From positions 29,710-93,709 of the forward strand of contig JAXMBX010000016.1 of assembly GCA_046349635.1 (NCBI GenBank): a DNA stretch of 64,000 nt. The letters are read 5' to 3'. Below the pieces are notes generated by a model. It had not been told where the DNA came from and did not search any database. It saw only the letters and a list, made by a program, of their open reading frames with translations. Below are positions 20,036-28,984 of this stretch, one piece after another. Position 1 is the stretch's first letter. Each line of letters begins with the position of its first letter. A program made the translations under genes and the position numbers. The stretch comes from JAXMBX01 sp046349635 (GTDB lineage: Bacteria; Planctomycetota; Planctomycetia; Planctomycetales; Planctomycetaceae).

Positions 20036-20500
20036 ATGAAATTATCGCGCAAATCTGATTATGCGTTACGGGCTCTGATGACCCTCGTGGAGCATCAGAA
20101 TTCCGGTCCGTATTCCATCCGCGAATTGGCGGAAGAAAACGACATTCCACGGCGGTTTCTGGAGCAGATCATGCTGGAATTGAAGTCTCAAGGCTGGGTG
20201 GAAAGCATCCCCGGCAGGGACGGCGGTTACCAGATGAAAATCGCTGCCGACAAGCTGACCATGGGGCAGGTTGTTCGCTATTTCGATGGGATCTTGGCAC
20301 CTATTGCGTGTGTTTCGACCTCGCACTATGAACCCTGCTCTCAGGAACCCAGGTGCCGCTTTCGGCAGGTACTCCTCGAGATTCGAAACTACGTCAGTCA
20401 GGCGATGGATAAGGCAACTTTGGCCAAGGTCGTTCGTGGTGCGATTGTGGCCAAGGAAGAAGTCTTCAGTCAGGAATTTGCGTTTGCGGATGGGATTTGA
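20036..20500 (+). CDS. Rrf2-family transcriptional regulator
   Basis: A 154-residue cytoplasmic regulator. The N-terminal winged helix-turn-helix shows the Rrf2 pattern LSRKSDYALRALMTL, YSIRELAEENDIPRRFLEQI and GRDGGYQM. Three cysteines, Cys92, Cys101 and Cys107, occupy the region that carries the [2Fe-2S] ligands in IscR and redox Cys in related members (IACVSTSHYEP, CSQEPRCRF). It stands directly upstream of sulfate-transport genes, so a CymR/IscR-like control of sulfur uptake in response to cysteine, Fe-S status or redox state is likely. A near-consensus promoter precedes it. No strong Shine-Dalgarno sequence lies before ATG 20036. Confidence 0.9.
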   Translation: MKLSRKSDYALRALMTLVEHQNSGPYSIRELAEENDIPRRFLEQIMLELKSQGWVESIPGRDGGYQMKIAADKLTMGQVVRYFDGILAPIACVSTSHYEPCSQEPRCRFRQVLLEIRNYVSQAMDKATLAKVVRGAIVAKEEVFSQEFAFADGI

Positions 20501-20562
20501 GGTCGGCAATTTTTTTTGCGAACCAATATATCATCCATTAGGTCGTTGATATCAGAAAGCGA

Positions 20563-21716
20563 ATGAGAGTTATGAGAATCACCCCCTTCCTCAGTCTGTT
20601 GCTGCTCGCCGTAGTCGGCTGCGGCGATCCCCTGCGAAACCTCAGCCTCAGGCCGCAGCCCCTGCGGCGACCGGAAAAGCGGAGCCCGCGAAGGCCGACA
20701 ACGCCAAGCCTGATGCCGCGAAGCCTGCGGAACCGGCGGCGGCCAAACCTGATGCCGGCAAGAAAAATATCGAACTGCTCAACGTCTCGTATGATCCCAC
20801 CCGCGAACTCTGGAAGGATCTGAACGCCGCCTTCATTCCGCACTATGCGAAAGAAACCGGGGTGCAGGTCAAGGTGAAACAATCGCACGGCGCTTCCGGC
20901 AGCCAGGCCCGCGCCGTCGTCGATGGCCTTGAAGCGGACGTCGTCACCCTCGCTCTCTGGCCCGACACCGATCAACTCCGCAAGAAAGGGCTGATCAAGG
21001 AGGGTTGGGAATCGAAATTCGGAAATCGGAGCCTGCCGTATACCTCCACGATCGTGTTTGTCGTGCGGAAGGGAAATCCCAAAGGAATCAAGGACTGGGC
21101 GGACCTGCTCAAGCCCGGCGTGGAAGTCGTCACCCCTAACCCCAAGACCTCCGGCAACGGCAAGATGGCCTTCCTCGGTGCCTGGGGAAGCGTGATCAAG
21201 GGTGGCGGCGATGAAGCCAAGGCGACCGAGTTCGTCAAGAAGCTCTACGACACCAAGAAAGTTCCCGTCCTCGACACCGGTGCCCGTGGATCGACCACCA
21301 CTTTCGCCCAGAAGGGGATCGGCGACGTCCATCTCACCTGGGAAAGCGAAGCCTACCTGGAAGTGAAAGAAGCCGGGAACGATCTGGAGATCGTCTATCC
21401 TCCCACCAGCGTTCTCGCTGAACCGCACGTGGCAGTTGTTGACAAGAACGTGGACGCCAAGGGATCTCGTGCCGCCGCGGAAGCCTACCTGAACTTTGCT
21501 TACACCGAAGCCGGTCAGGAGATCATCGCCAAGCACTATTACCGTCCTGCCGATCCCAAGGTATTCGCCAAATACAAGAGCCAGTTCCCAGATCTCAAGA
21601 TTTATCCGGCCACGGATCTCGCCAAGAGCTGGGAGGAACTGCAGAAAAAATTCTTCGCCGATGGTGGCGTGTTCGATTCGATCTACACGAAAACCGCGAC
21701 CGCCTCGGCCAGGTAA
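20563..21716 (+). CDS. Sulfate/thiosulfate ABC transporter substrate-binding protein, frame change after the signal peptide
   Basis: ATG 20563 or 20572 begins a lipoprotein signal, ITPFLSLLLLAVVGCG. The frame then changes near 20620-20630, and the mature part is open in another frame to 21716. After the shift come an Ala/Lys/Pro-rich linker and NIELLNVSYDPTRELWKDLN, the classic start of sulfate-binding proteins. SRP motifs such as VKVKQSHGASGSQARAV, DVVTLAL and NPKTSGNGKMAFLGAWGS follow. One missing G in the run after the lipobox (expected GGC GGA TCC) would restore the frame. The product binds sulfate in the periplasm, tethered by lipid. The cognate permease genes lie 2.5 kb downstream, beyond an unrelated pair of genes. 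Confidence 0.85.
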
Positions 21717-21742
21717 TCGAGACGTTTGCTCCTGATGAGTTT

Positions 21743-21786
21743 GAGGACCGAACCCTCTGCCTGGAATGTCCGCAGGCACGGTCCTC
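21743..21786. other. Two-part stem-loop downstream of the sulfate-binding protein gene
   Basis: Outer arms GAGGACCG (21743-21750) and CGGTCCTC (21779-21786) pair perfectly, and inner arms TGCCTG (21758-21763) and CAGGCA (21773-21778) pair inside them. No T-tract follows, so it is not a standard terminator. It could protect the 3' end of the sbp transcript or attenuate readthrough into the next gene. Confidence 0.5.
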
Positions 21787-21850
21787 AAGGAGTGAACCGC
21801 ACAGAAGGAATGAGTTGCAATGTCGGTCATTCCAGAAGTCATCAGTTTCC

Positions 21851-22342
21851 ATGGAATTTCGGCCGGCGGTCGGCGGGAGCTTACGCACTCCGCGACGATC
21901 CTCCAGGTGTTCCCGGTGGCTGGTGCTGCTGGCCGGGCTGAGCACTCTGGCGGCTTTCTCCGGCTGCAAAAAGCCTTCGGGAAGATCGACAGAAATCCCT
22001 GCAAAGTTCCACGGAAAGGTGCTGTTCAGATAAGCAAGCCCGCCGTCGGGCGAGCTGTCGTCCTGAGTCCGCAGGAAGGTTCCTTCCGGAATCAATCCCA
22101 TGGCGATGACCGACAAGGATGGGAAGTTCAGATCAACAGCTACAACCCGGATGACGGCGCTTTCGGCTGGCGGATATGCCATTACGGTCACCTGGTTCAA
22201 GGTCATTGAAGCCCCCTCGGGGTGACTCCCGGACCAAACGTGATCCCGACAGTATGCGACTGCGGAAACATCCCCGTTGAAATTCACAGTCCAGGCCAAG
22301 GATGTCAACGAGGGTCCCCGTGATCGATATCGCGTCCAATGA
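21851..22342 (+). CDS. Small TTR/carboxypeptidase-regulatory-like lipoprotein, multiply frameshifted
   Basis: The reading starts with a lipoprotein signal, WLVLLAGLSTLAAFSGC, after ATG 21851. It then continues only by changing frame about five times: STEIPAKFHGKVLFR, SKPAVGRAVVLSPQEGSF, INPMAMTDKDGKF, QINSYNPDDGAF, GGYAITVTWFKVIEAPSG, and finally SPLKFTVQAKDVNEGPRDR to TGA at 22340. Read together these match the layout of the small transthyretin-like lipoproteins that accompany DUF1559 genes in planctomycetes (a GKVxF start, a DGKF turn, a YxVTVTW strand). The conserved residues in every frame argue for sequence errors or very recent decay. Function is unknown; it is probably a periplasmic or outer-membrane protein. 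It sits between sbp and the DUF1559 gene. Confidence 0.6.
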
Positions 22343-22620
22343 GCGATGAGTTGCCGAAGAATTCGCCGGAATCGAAGTTCGGCGTCGGTTTGTTCGCCTG
22401 GGACGAGAATCGAGCAGTGGAATACGAAACGAGGAGGTAGGGATGATCGGTGTTGTTGAAAGTCAATCTGGAAGCCGGTCACGCACGCGTGACCCTCGCA
22501 AAAAATTTGTTTTGACCCCCGGCATTTTTACCAGTTGTTGTTTTGGAAGATGCCGCACGAGCGACCCCCCATTCCTTGTTCGTTTTATTTCCGTTTCCAT
22601 TCAGAGTTAGGAGCCGAGTC

Positions 22621-23706
22621 ATGAAGAAGTCAGTCGTTCGCTCGCAGGTCGAGCGTCAGAAGTCCGCCGGGTTTACGTTAATCGAGTTGCTGGTCGTGAT
22701 CGCGATCATCGGCGTGTTGATTGCACTGCTGCTCCCCGCCGTGCAGCAGGCCCGCGAAGCCGCCCGCCGCACCCAGTGCAAAAACAATCTGCATCAGCAC
22801 GGTCTCGCCTTGCACAACTACGTCGACAAGCAGCGCAAGATTCCTTCGGGACGCCGTCCTCCGTCCACCGGCCCGTATGCCACCGATCCCCGTGCTTCCA
22901 CCCAGACTTTCCTGCTTCCGGAACTGGACCAGGTAGCGATGTACGCGCAGTACAACTTCCAGAAGAACTGGAGCGATCCTTTGAACGTTCCGGTCACCTC
23001 GAAGGTCGTTCCCGCCTTCAACTGCCCCTCGACGCCGGTCTCCATCGACCGCCGCGACGATGATCCCAAGTCCTACACGACCAACGGCACCTTCCCCGCC
23101 ACTCCCACGCTGGTCTCCACCACCGACTACTCTCCGGTCATCGGCTATCGGGCGGAATTCCAGGCGCTCGTTCCCGGTCTGCAGGATCCGACCACCGGCA
23201 AGACCGACAAGTACGGCAACCCGACCACCAACGGTTTCTTCCAGAAGAACCTCGATGTCGGCTTCGAAACCATCACCGACGGCTTGAGCAACACCATCGC
23301 GTTCCTCGAATCCGCCGGTCGTCCCTTCAAGTTCACTCGTGGCTTCAAGAATGTCGGCACCGACGTCAAGCATGTCAATGCCGGTGGCTGGGCTCGCCCC
23401 GCCAGTGACATCCAGTTCGCGGGAAGTTCCTACGACGGTAACACCGTCCCCGGAACCAGCGTGAACGCCACCAACGGCGATGCCTACAACGAAACGGAAT
23501 ATCTGGACACCACCGGCACGACGGCCCCCGCGGGTTCGCTGTTCTGGGGTGTGCAGGGAAGCGGCCAGCCGTACAGCTTCCACCCCGCTGGATTCCATGC
23601 CCTCCTGGGTGACGGTTCCGTCAAGTTCCTTGCCGACACCGTTGACATCAAAGTGTTCGGTGGATTGATCAGCCGCAGCGGTGGCGAAGGTCCCGCCGAT
23701 CTCTAA
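22621..23706 (+). CDS. DUF1559 pseudopilin-like protein
   Basis: A 361-residue protein. ATG 22621 has AGGAG (22609-22613) at ideal spacing. The N-terminus is a type IV prepilin-like signal: a short basic leader then GFTLIELLVVIAIIGVLIA, with processing expected before Phe, followed by LLLPAVQQAREAARR. The C-terminus has the H-x9-DG-type motif HPAGFHALLGDGSVKFLAD found throughout the family. DUF1559 proteins are greatly expanded in planctomycetes and are thought to be exported pseudopilin-like or surface proteins. The upstream TTGACC at 22513-22518 could be a -35 element, but the matching -10 is weak. The gene interrupts the sulfate-transport locus. Confidence 0.92.
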   Translation: MKKSVVRSQVERQKSAGFTLIELLVVIAIIGVLIALLLPAVQQAREAARRTQCKNNLHQHGLALHNYVDKQRKIPSGRRPPSTGPYATDPRASTQTFLLPELDQVAMYAQYNFQKNWSDPLNVPVTSKVVPAFNCPSTPVSIDRRDDDPKSYTTNGTFPATPTLVSTTDYSPVIGYRAEFQALVPGLQDPTTGKTDKYGNPTTNGFFQKNLDVGFETITDGLSNTIAFLESAGRPFKFTRGFKNVGTDVKHVNAGGWARPASDIQFAGSSYDGNTVPGTSVNATNGDAYNETEYLDTTGTTAPAGSLFWGVQGSGQPYSFHPAGFHALLGDGSVKFLADTVDIKVFGGLISRSGGEGPADL

Positions 23707-24167
23707 GATCTCCTCACAAAACGCGGTTGGTGATCATGCGGGATCTGCGAATTTTGAGAAACCGTACTTCGTCCGAAGCATTTTGTGAAATAGTCTAAGA
23801 AACGATTCAGAAACACGTTGCCGCACCTCGTTGTTTGTTATTCGGTGCGGGACGGGATTCCCGCGTGCTTCTCCGGCCTTTCGGCCCACGAGACCGGAGA
23901 AGACGCAGGAATCTGACAGGAAATTGCAGGCTTGGATGGGGTCCCGTGTTGTGGTGGAGACTGGTCGGTAATGACTGGTCTCCCGCCACACACGTATTTT
24001 CCGAGGCTGCAAAAAACGCTTGAATTTCCAACGCTCAGCATTGAACATGAGGCCGAAAGATCAAGAATGTAAATTTCGCAGCGAGAACCCGGCCCCCAGC
24101 GCTGATTTGAATTTTGAACCACGGACTCCATTCATTACCTCCCCATCCTAATGATTGGTCAACACTC
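23707..24167. other. Structured intergenic region between DUF1559 gene and cysT
   Basis: No gene is seen in these 461 bp, but there are three inverted repeats. CCGCACC (23821-23827) pairs with GGTGCGG (23844-23850). CTTCTCCGG (23868-23876) pairs with CCGGAGAAG (23894-23902). GGAGACTGGTC (23956-23966) pairs with GACTGGTCTCC (23973-23983) through eleven positions, two of them G.T wobbles, with a further GTGG/CCAC outer stem. The last is followed by GTATTTT and may serve as a terminator. The group could also be a leader RNA for cysTWA. Confidence 0.55.
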
Positions 24168-24986
24168 ATGTTCCGCAAACCTCGTCATCCCTTGCCGGGA
24201 TTCAGCGCTGAGCATCGCGGCTCGGCTACCTCACATTACTACTGTTGATCCCTTTGGGAGCCTGCATTCTCAAGGTCTCCACACTCACTCCCGAGACCTT
24301 CTGGAAGTCGTCTGGTCGGAGCGGGCGCAGCCCGCCTATCTGGTGACGTTTGGCGCTCCGCAATATCCGCGGCTCTGAATGCCGTTCTGGGAGTGCTCCT
24401 CGCGTGGGTCCTGGTCCGCTACCAGTTCTTCGGGCGGAAAATTCTGGATGCCCTGATTGATCTCCCTCTCGCGCTTCCGACCGCCGTCGCCGGTCTCGTC
24501 TATTCCGGCCTGTATGTCCAAAAGGGATGGTACGGCCGCTATCTCGTTCCGCTCGGCATTCAGGGAGCTTACACCCAACTCGGGATCGTGCTGGTCCTGA
24601 TCTTCGTCGGCCTTCCCTTCGGCGTCCGAACCGTGCAACCGATTCTCGAAAGCCTCGACCACGACGTCGAGGAAGCCGCCGCCTGCCTGGGAGCCAACCG
24701 CTGGCAGACCTTCCGCCGAATTCTCATCCCCGCGATGTGGCCCGGCATCATGACCGGCTTCGCTCTCTCTTTCGCCCGCGGCCTCGGGGAATACGGCTCC
24801 GTCGTCTTCGTCTCGGGGAATAAGCCCTTCAAGACCGAGATCGCACCCGTGCTGATCGTCTCCAAGCTGGAGGAATTCGCCTATGCCGAAGCGACCGCGA
24901 TTGCAATGGTCCTCCTCGCCGGTTCGTTCCTGTCTCTCGGCGCCATCAACTGGCTCGAACGCCGCAGCCGCCGCTACGCGGGTTAA
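24168..24986 (+). CDS. cysT: Sulfate/thiosulfate ABC transporter permease CysT, 5' part frameshifted
   Basis: From about 24393 the frame is intact and reads a typical CysT core: DALIDLPLALPTAVAGLVY, GIVLVLIFVGLPFGVRTVQP, the EAA-type loop EEAAACLGANRWQTFRRI, and ARGLGEYGSVVFVSGN. The first 225 bases encode the expected N-terminus only if the frame changes about four times: MFRKPRHPLPGFS from ATG 24168, then LSIAARLPHITTV, LLIPLGACILKVSTLTPETF, VVWSERAQPAYLVTFGA and ISAALNAVLGVLLAWVL. The reconstructed length of about 270 residues is normal for CysT, so sequence errors are the simplest reading. It forms the inner-membrane channel with CysW. Confidence 0.82.
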
Positions 24987-24997
24987 AGGAGGAACCC

Positions 24998-25873
24998 ATG
25001 TCACAATCCAAACTACGCAAACATACCGAGCCCCTCTGGCTGCAGATCCTGTTAATCCTGCTCGCAGCGAGTGTTGTCATCTGGATCATTCTCGTTCCTC
25101 TTGTCTTCGTGTTCGTCCAGGCACTCTATCCGGGGCTGTCCGTCTTCTGGCAGAACCTCTTCGGAGATGAGGACACGCGGCACTCCATCTGGCTCACACT
25201 CACCGTCGCTCCCCTGGCAGTCCTCTGCAACACCATCTTCGGCCTCACGGCCGCCTGGGTGATCACCCGCTTTCAGTTCCCCGGGCGGACATTGTTAATG
25301 ACGCTCATCGATCTCCCTTTCGCCGTTTCTCCCGTCGTGGCCGGATTGATGTTCGTGCTGCTCTTTGGCATGCAGGGGTATTGGGGACCGACTCTTCGGG
25401 AATACGGCATCAAGATGATCTTCGCCTGGCCCGGCATCCTCATCGCCACCATCTTCGTCACCATGCCCTTCATCGCCCGGGAACTCATCCCGCTGATGCA
25501 GTCCATCGGCAGCGATGAAGAAATGGCGGCCGTCAGTCTGGGAGCCAACGGCTGGCAGATGTTCTGGCGCGTCACCCTTCCCAATATCAAATGGGGTCTG
25601 CTGTTTGGCGTCATCCAATGTTACGCCCGCGCGATCGGCGAGTTCGGGGCCGTCTATGTCGTCTCGGGAAGAATCTCCGGAGAGACCGACACCATGCCCC
25701 TCCGTGTCGAAAAACTGTTTCAGGAATACAACAATCCCGGCTCGTATGCCGTCGCCTCTCTGCTCACTCTCATGGCCCTCGTCACCCTGGCGTTGAAGGT
25801 CTTTCTGGAGCATCGGACGGTTCGCGAAGTCGAGGAAGTCAAGGCGGCGCACGCCGAGGAGATCGCAGCATGA
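24998..25873 (+). CDS. cysW: Sulfate/thiosulfate ABC transporter permease CysW
   Basis: A 291-residue inner-membrane permease with about six transmembrane helices. Diagnostic segments are TLIDLPFAVSPVVAGLMFVL, the EAA loop EEMAAVSLGANGWQMFWRVT that contacts CysA, and ARAIGEFGAVYVVSGRISG. ATG 24998 has a strong AAAGGAGG Shine-Dalgarno sequence, and the gene follows cysT by 11 bp. Its stop codon overlaps the cysA start (ATGA at 25870-25873), indicating translational coupling. Confidence 0.94.
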   Translation: MSQSKLRKHTEPLWLQILLILLAASVVIWIILVPLVFVFVQALYPGLSVFWQNLFGDEDTRHSIWLTLTVAPLAVLCNTIFGLTAAWVITRFQFPGRTLLMTLIDLPFAVSPVVAGLMFVLLFGMQGYWGPTLREYGIKMIFAWPGILIATIFVTMPFIARELIPLMQSIGSDEEMAAVSLGANGWQMFWRVTLPNIKWGLLFGVIQCYARAIGEFGAVYVVSGRISGETDTMPLRVEKLFQEYNNPGSYAVASLLTLMALVTLALKVFLEHRTVREVEEVKAAHAEEIAA

Positions 25874-26928
25874 GCATCAGTATTCGCAATGTCACCAAGA
25901 CCTTCGGCAAGTTCGTCGCGCTCGATGATGTCACGCTCGAAATCCCCTCCGGGAAACTCGTCGCATTACTGGGCCCTTCCGGGTCGGGGAAAACCACCCT
26001 CCTGCGGATCATCTCCGGCCTGGAACACGCCGACCGGGGATCGATTCTCTTCTCGGAAGAGGATGTCACCCATCGGACCGCGCGGGAACGAAATATCGGA
26101 TTCGTATTCCAACACTATGCGTTGTTCCGGCACATGACCGTCTTTGAGAACGTCGCCTTCGGCCTGCGGGTCCGTAAAGCCCCCAAAGCGGACGTTTCTC
26201 CCCGCGTCCTGGAACTTCTCAAACTCGTCCGTCTGGAAGGCCTGGGGCAGCGGTATCCTTCGGAACTCTCCGGCGGCCAGCGGCAGCGCGTCGCACTTGC
26301 CCGCGCTCTCGCCGTTCGCCCGGGGATGTTGCTGCTCGATGAGCCGTTCGGTGCTCTCGATGCCAAGGTCCGCCAGGAACTCCGCACCTGGCTCCGCAAA
26401 CTGCATGAAGAAATGCGGATGACGACGATCTTCGTCACCCACGATCAGGAAGAAGCCTTCGAAGTCGCGGACGAAGTGGTTGTCATGAAGCAGGGGAAAA
26501 TCGAACAGGTCGGAACCCCGCAGCAAGTCTTCGACCAGCCCGCCACTCCCTTCGTCATGGACTTTCTGGGGAACGTCAACGTCTTCCATGGCCGGGTCCA
26601 GGGAGGGAAAGCCCAACTGGGACCCTTCGAAATGTTGTATCCGGAACATCCCCAGGCCGAGTCCAAGACGATCACCGCCTACGTCCGCCCCCATGAACTT
26701 CAGATCGAGCGCGCCGCCGGCGGGTCTTCGCACCTGCCGGTGCGCGTGTTGCAACTGAACCCCTCCGGCTCGGTCCTCAAGGCCCGCGTCTTCTCGGAGG
26801 AACTCGGAATCGAACTGACGGTGGACGTCTTCCGGGACCACGCCCAGGCACTGCAGCTTAAAGTCGACGACCACGTCTTCGTCGGCCCTAAAAACGTCCG
26901 CGTCTTCATGCCCGACTATTCGATCTGA
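25870..26928 (+). CDS. cysA: Sulfate/thiosulfate ABC transporter ATPase CysA
   Basis: A 352-residue ATP-binding subunit that powers sulfate import. It has Walker A GPSGSGKTT, the Q-loop in FVFQHYALFRHMTVFENV, signature LSGGQRQRVALARAL, Walker B LLLDEPFGALD and the switch His in VTHDQEEAFEVAD. A C-terminal TOBE-like regulatory domain covers residues 235-350. The start is ATG 25870 inside the cysW stop region; an open frame continuing upstream overlaps cysW and is not coding. It ends two bases before the convergent deacetylase gene, with no clear terminator between them. Confidence 0.95.
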   Translation: MSISIRNVTKTFGKFVALDDVTLEIPSGKLVALLGPSGSGKTTLLRIISGLEHADRGSILFSEEDVTHRTARERNIGFVFQHYALFRHMTVFENVAFGLRVRKAPKADVSPRVLELLKLVRLEGLGQRYPSELSGGQRQRVALARALAVRPGMLLLDEPFGALDAKVRQELRTWLRKLHEEMRMTTIFVTHDQEEAFEVADEVVVMKQGKIEQVGTPQQVFDQPATPFVMDFLGNVNVFHGRVQGGKAQLGPFEMLYPEHPQAESKTITAYVRPHELQIERAAGGSSHLPVRVLQLNPSGSVLKARVFSEELGIELTVDVFRDHAQALQLKVDDHVFVGPKNVRVFMPDYSI

Positions 26929-26930
26929 GT

Positions 26931-27701
26931 TCACTTCCCCGGCGTCAGCATTTTCACCGGCAGCACGGGACAGCCCGCTTTTTCCTCAACCAGCAGAAAC
27001 GCCTCCGCGTGGGCGACGCCGCATTCCTTGCCCCGCCGCTGCTGCGCGGGATCGTGATGATCCGCCCAGATCGTCTCCGGCTTCTGGCTCGTATGCCGCA
27101 TCAGTGCCTGGTATTTCTTGTCGCGCACCGTCCCGATATCCAGGTAACGATTCGGCTGATACGCCAGCGTCTGGTGATTGGGATTCACCTCGAAATAGTA
27201 CAGATTCCAACCTCCCGGACGCTGATAGCACCGCCAGACGAGCGCACTCATCGCGGCGTGATCCGGATGTGTGTCGACCGGCCAGTGGGTAAGCACAATG
27301 TCCGGCTTCTGTTCCTCCAGCAGCTTCGTCAGTTTCGCCAGCGATTTCTGATCGGCGTAAAACTCCCCCGCCGCATCGTCGAAGAACATCGGCTTCGCCC
27401 CCATGATCGCACACGCCGCTGCCGCTTCTTCGCGACGGACTTCTTTCTCGGGGCGGTTGAAATAAGATCGTCCCTGCCGATACGTCACGGCATACAGCAC
27501 GGAAACCTCATGCCCCTGTTGCGCCAGCAACGAGATCAACCCGCCGCAGCCCGATTCGGGATCATCGGGATGCGCCCCACAGACGAGAATCTTGAGGGGC
27601 TTGGCCGGGACCGCAGGCTCTGCCGTGAAGCCGGATGTGGAGAGACTCAGCCCAAGGAAGAGACTGCAGAGGCACAGGGAGAAGAGACGAGGCATCGGCA
27701 T
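26931..27701 (-). CDS. Secreted PIG-L family deacetylase
   Basis: A 256-residue protein with signal peptide MPMPRLFSLCLCSLFLGLSL. ATG 27701 has AGGTGAG just upstream. The LmbE/PIG-L zinc-site motif is CGAHPDDPESGCGG, and the second ligand motif is WPVDTHPDHAAMSALV. Members remove N-acetyl or similar groups from sugars such as GlcNAc. It is the last gene of the minus-strand polysaccharide cluster, starting 30 bp after a glycosyltransferase gene. It may therefore deacetylate the exported polymer in the periplasm, an inference from its signal peptide and position. Confidence 0.85.
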   Translation of the reverse strand: MPMPRLFSLCLCSLFLGLSLSTSGFTAEPAVPAKPLKILVCGAHPDDPESGCGGLISLLAQQGHEVSVLYAVTYRQGRSYFNRPEKEVRREEAAAACAIMGAKPMFFDDAAGEFYADQKSLAKLTKLLEEQKPDIVLTHWPVDTHPDHAAMSALVWRCYQRPGGWNLYYFEVNPNHQTLAYQPNRYLDIGTVRDKKYQALMRHTSQKPETIWADHHDPAQQRRGKECGVAHAEAFLLVEEKAGCPVLPVKMLTPGK

Positions 27702-27730
27702 GATCTCACCTGCGACACAGTGGGACATTC

Positions 27731-28978
27731 TCACGCCGCTTTGCGGAGCGGCGTCTGCGAAGTACCGCCGGGAACCTGGGCTTCCAGGATCTCCAGCATC
27801 TCTCCGGCCAGCCGATCCCGATTGAAAAACTTCGCCACGTAGTTCCGCCCGCTGAACGCCTGCTTTCCGCGGCGCTGAATCTCGGCGATGCACTCCAACA
27901 AGGAATTCGGATCGTCAGGGGTCATGGGCACTCCCGCCCGGGCTTCCTCCACGACCTCTCCCGCTTGCCCCCGCACCCCCATGATGATGGGAATATCCAT
28001 CGCCATGTATTCGAACACCTTGGAAGGCATCACCGTGCTGAACAGATCCGCCCCCCGCAGATGCACCAGCGCGGCATCGGCGGCCGACATCACCTCCGCC
28101 ATCCGTTCCTTCGGGAGCATGCCGGTAAATACGACATTCGTCAGTTGTCTCTCCCGGGCCATCGCTTCCAGTTCTTCGCGGCGGGCACCATCCCCCACGA
28201 TCCAGAACTGAATGTCGTCTCGCTTCTCAGCCTTCAGCTTTTCCGCGGCGGAAAGGACCACTTCCAGACCATGCGCCATGCCGACCGTACCGACATACGC
28301 ACACACGAATCGCGATCCGCTCTGATACTGGTCACGCAATTCCGAGCCATCGACCCGCACAAAACGGGAGAGATCGACCCCATTCGGAACGACGGAGATC
28401 TTCTTCGCATCGACTCCCCGCTCGATGATCCCCGCGCGGTAATCGTTCCCCACGGTCACGATGTGGTCAGCCGATTGGTACAGCTTCTTTTCCAGCCATT
28501 CGAGCAGCTTGATAATCGGGGAGCGTTTCATCGCTCCGACCGCGACGATCGACTCCGGCCACAAGTCCCGGATTTCCAGCACGAACGGTGTCTTGCTGCC
28601 ACGTCGGGCAAACACTCCCCCCCAGCCGCAGAAGAGTTGTGGCGATGTCGCGACAACCAGATCGACATCTTTGACCCGCCGCGATTCCCACACGGCCCGG
28701 ACCGCATAGGTGAGGTAATTCGTCACCCGCCGCAGAAAACCCTTGTTGGGCGCGAGGTAGGTCCAGACCCGGATCACCCGCACACCATCCACCATCTCTT
28801 CCGCACGCCAGGCATTCCTGTAACCCTCAAACACCACTCCCGAAGGGCAGTTCGGGGCGCACGTGATGACCGTCACGTCATGTCCGGCCTCCACCCAGCG
28901 GCGGCAATGCTCCGATGTCCGGGACGCCGGAGCATTCACCTCGGGGGGATAGTAGTGGGTGAGAAACAGGATGTGCAT
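27731..28978 (-). CDS. Glycosyltransferase family 4 protein
   Basis: A 415-residue GT-B glycosyltransferase, cytoplasmic or membrane-associated. The N-terminal domain begins HILFLTHYYPPEVNAPASR, typical of WbuB-like enzymes. The nucleotide-sugar domain contains VVPNGVDLSRF, FVCAYVGTVGMAHGLEVVL and the glycosyltransferase group 1 region PSKVFEYMAMDIPIIMGVRG. The donor may be a UDP-amino sugar made by WecB/WecC. It starts six bp after the heparinase-family gene, indicating one operon. Confidence 0.9.
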   Translation of the reverse strand: MHILFLTHYYPPEVNAPASRTSEHCRRWVEAGHDVTVITCAPNCPSGVVFEGYRNAWRAEEMVDGVRVIRVWTYLAPNKGFLRRVTNYLTYAVRAVWESRRVKDVDLVVATSPQLFCGWGGVFARRGSKTPFVLEIRDLWPESIVAVGAMKRSPIIKLLEWLEKKLYQSADHIVTVGNDYRAGIIERGVDAKKISVVPNGVDLSRFVRVDGSELRDQYQSGSRFVCAYVGTVGMAHGLEVVLSAAEKLKAEKRDDIQFWIVGDGARREELEAMARERQLTNVVFTGMLPKERMAEVMSAADAALVHLRGADLFSTVMPSKVFEYMAMDIPIIMGVRGQAGEVVEEARAGVPMTPDDPNSLLECIAEIQRRGKQAFSGRNYVAKFFNRDRLAGEMLEILEAQVPGGTSQTPLRKAA

Positions 28979-28984
28979 GAGCGG

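Noticed and set aside
20600..20640. Programmed ribosomal frameshifting in the sulfate-binding protein gene
   Set aside because: There is no slippery heptamer or downstream structure, and similar shifts occur in many unrelated genes of the window. A missing base is simpler.
27009..27842. Plus-strand open frame opposite the PIG-L gene
   Set aside because: It is Arg/His/Leu-rich with no motif, and the minus strand carries the HPDD and HPDH zinc motifs and a signal peptide.
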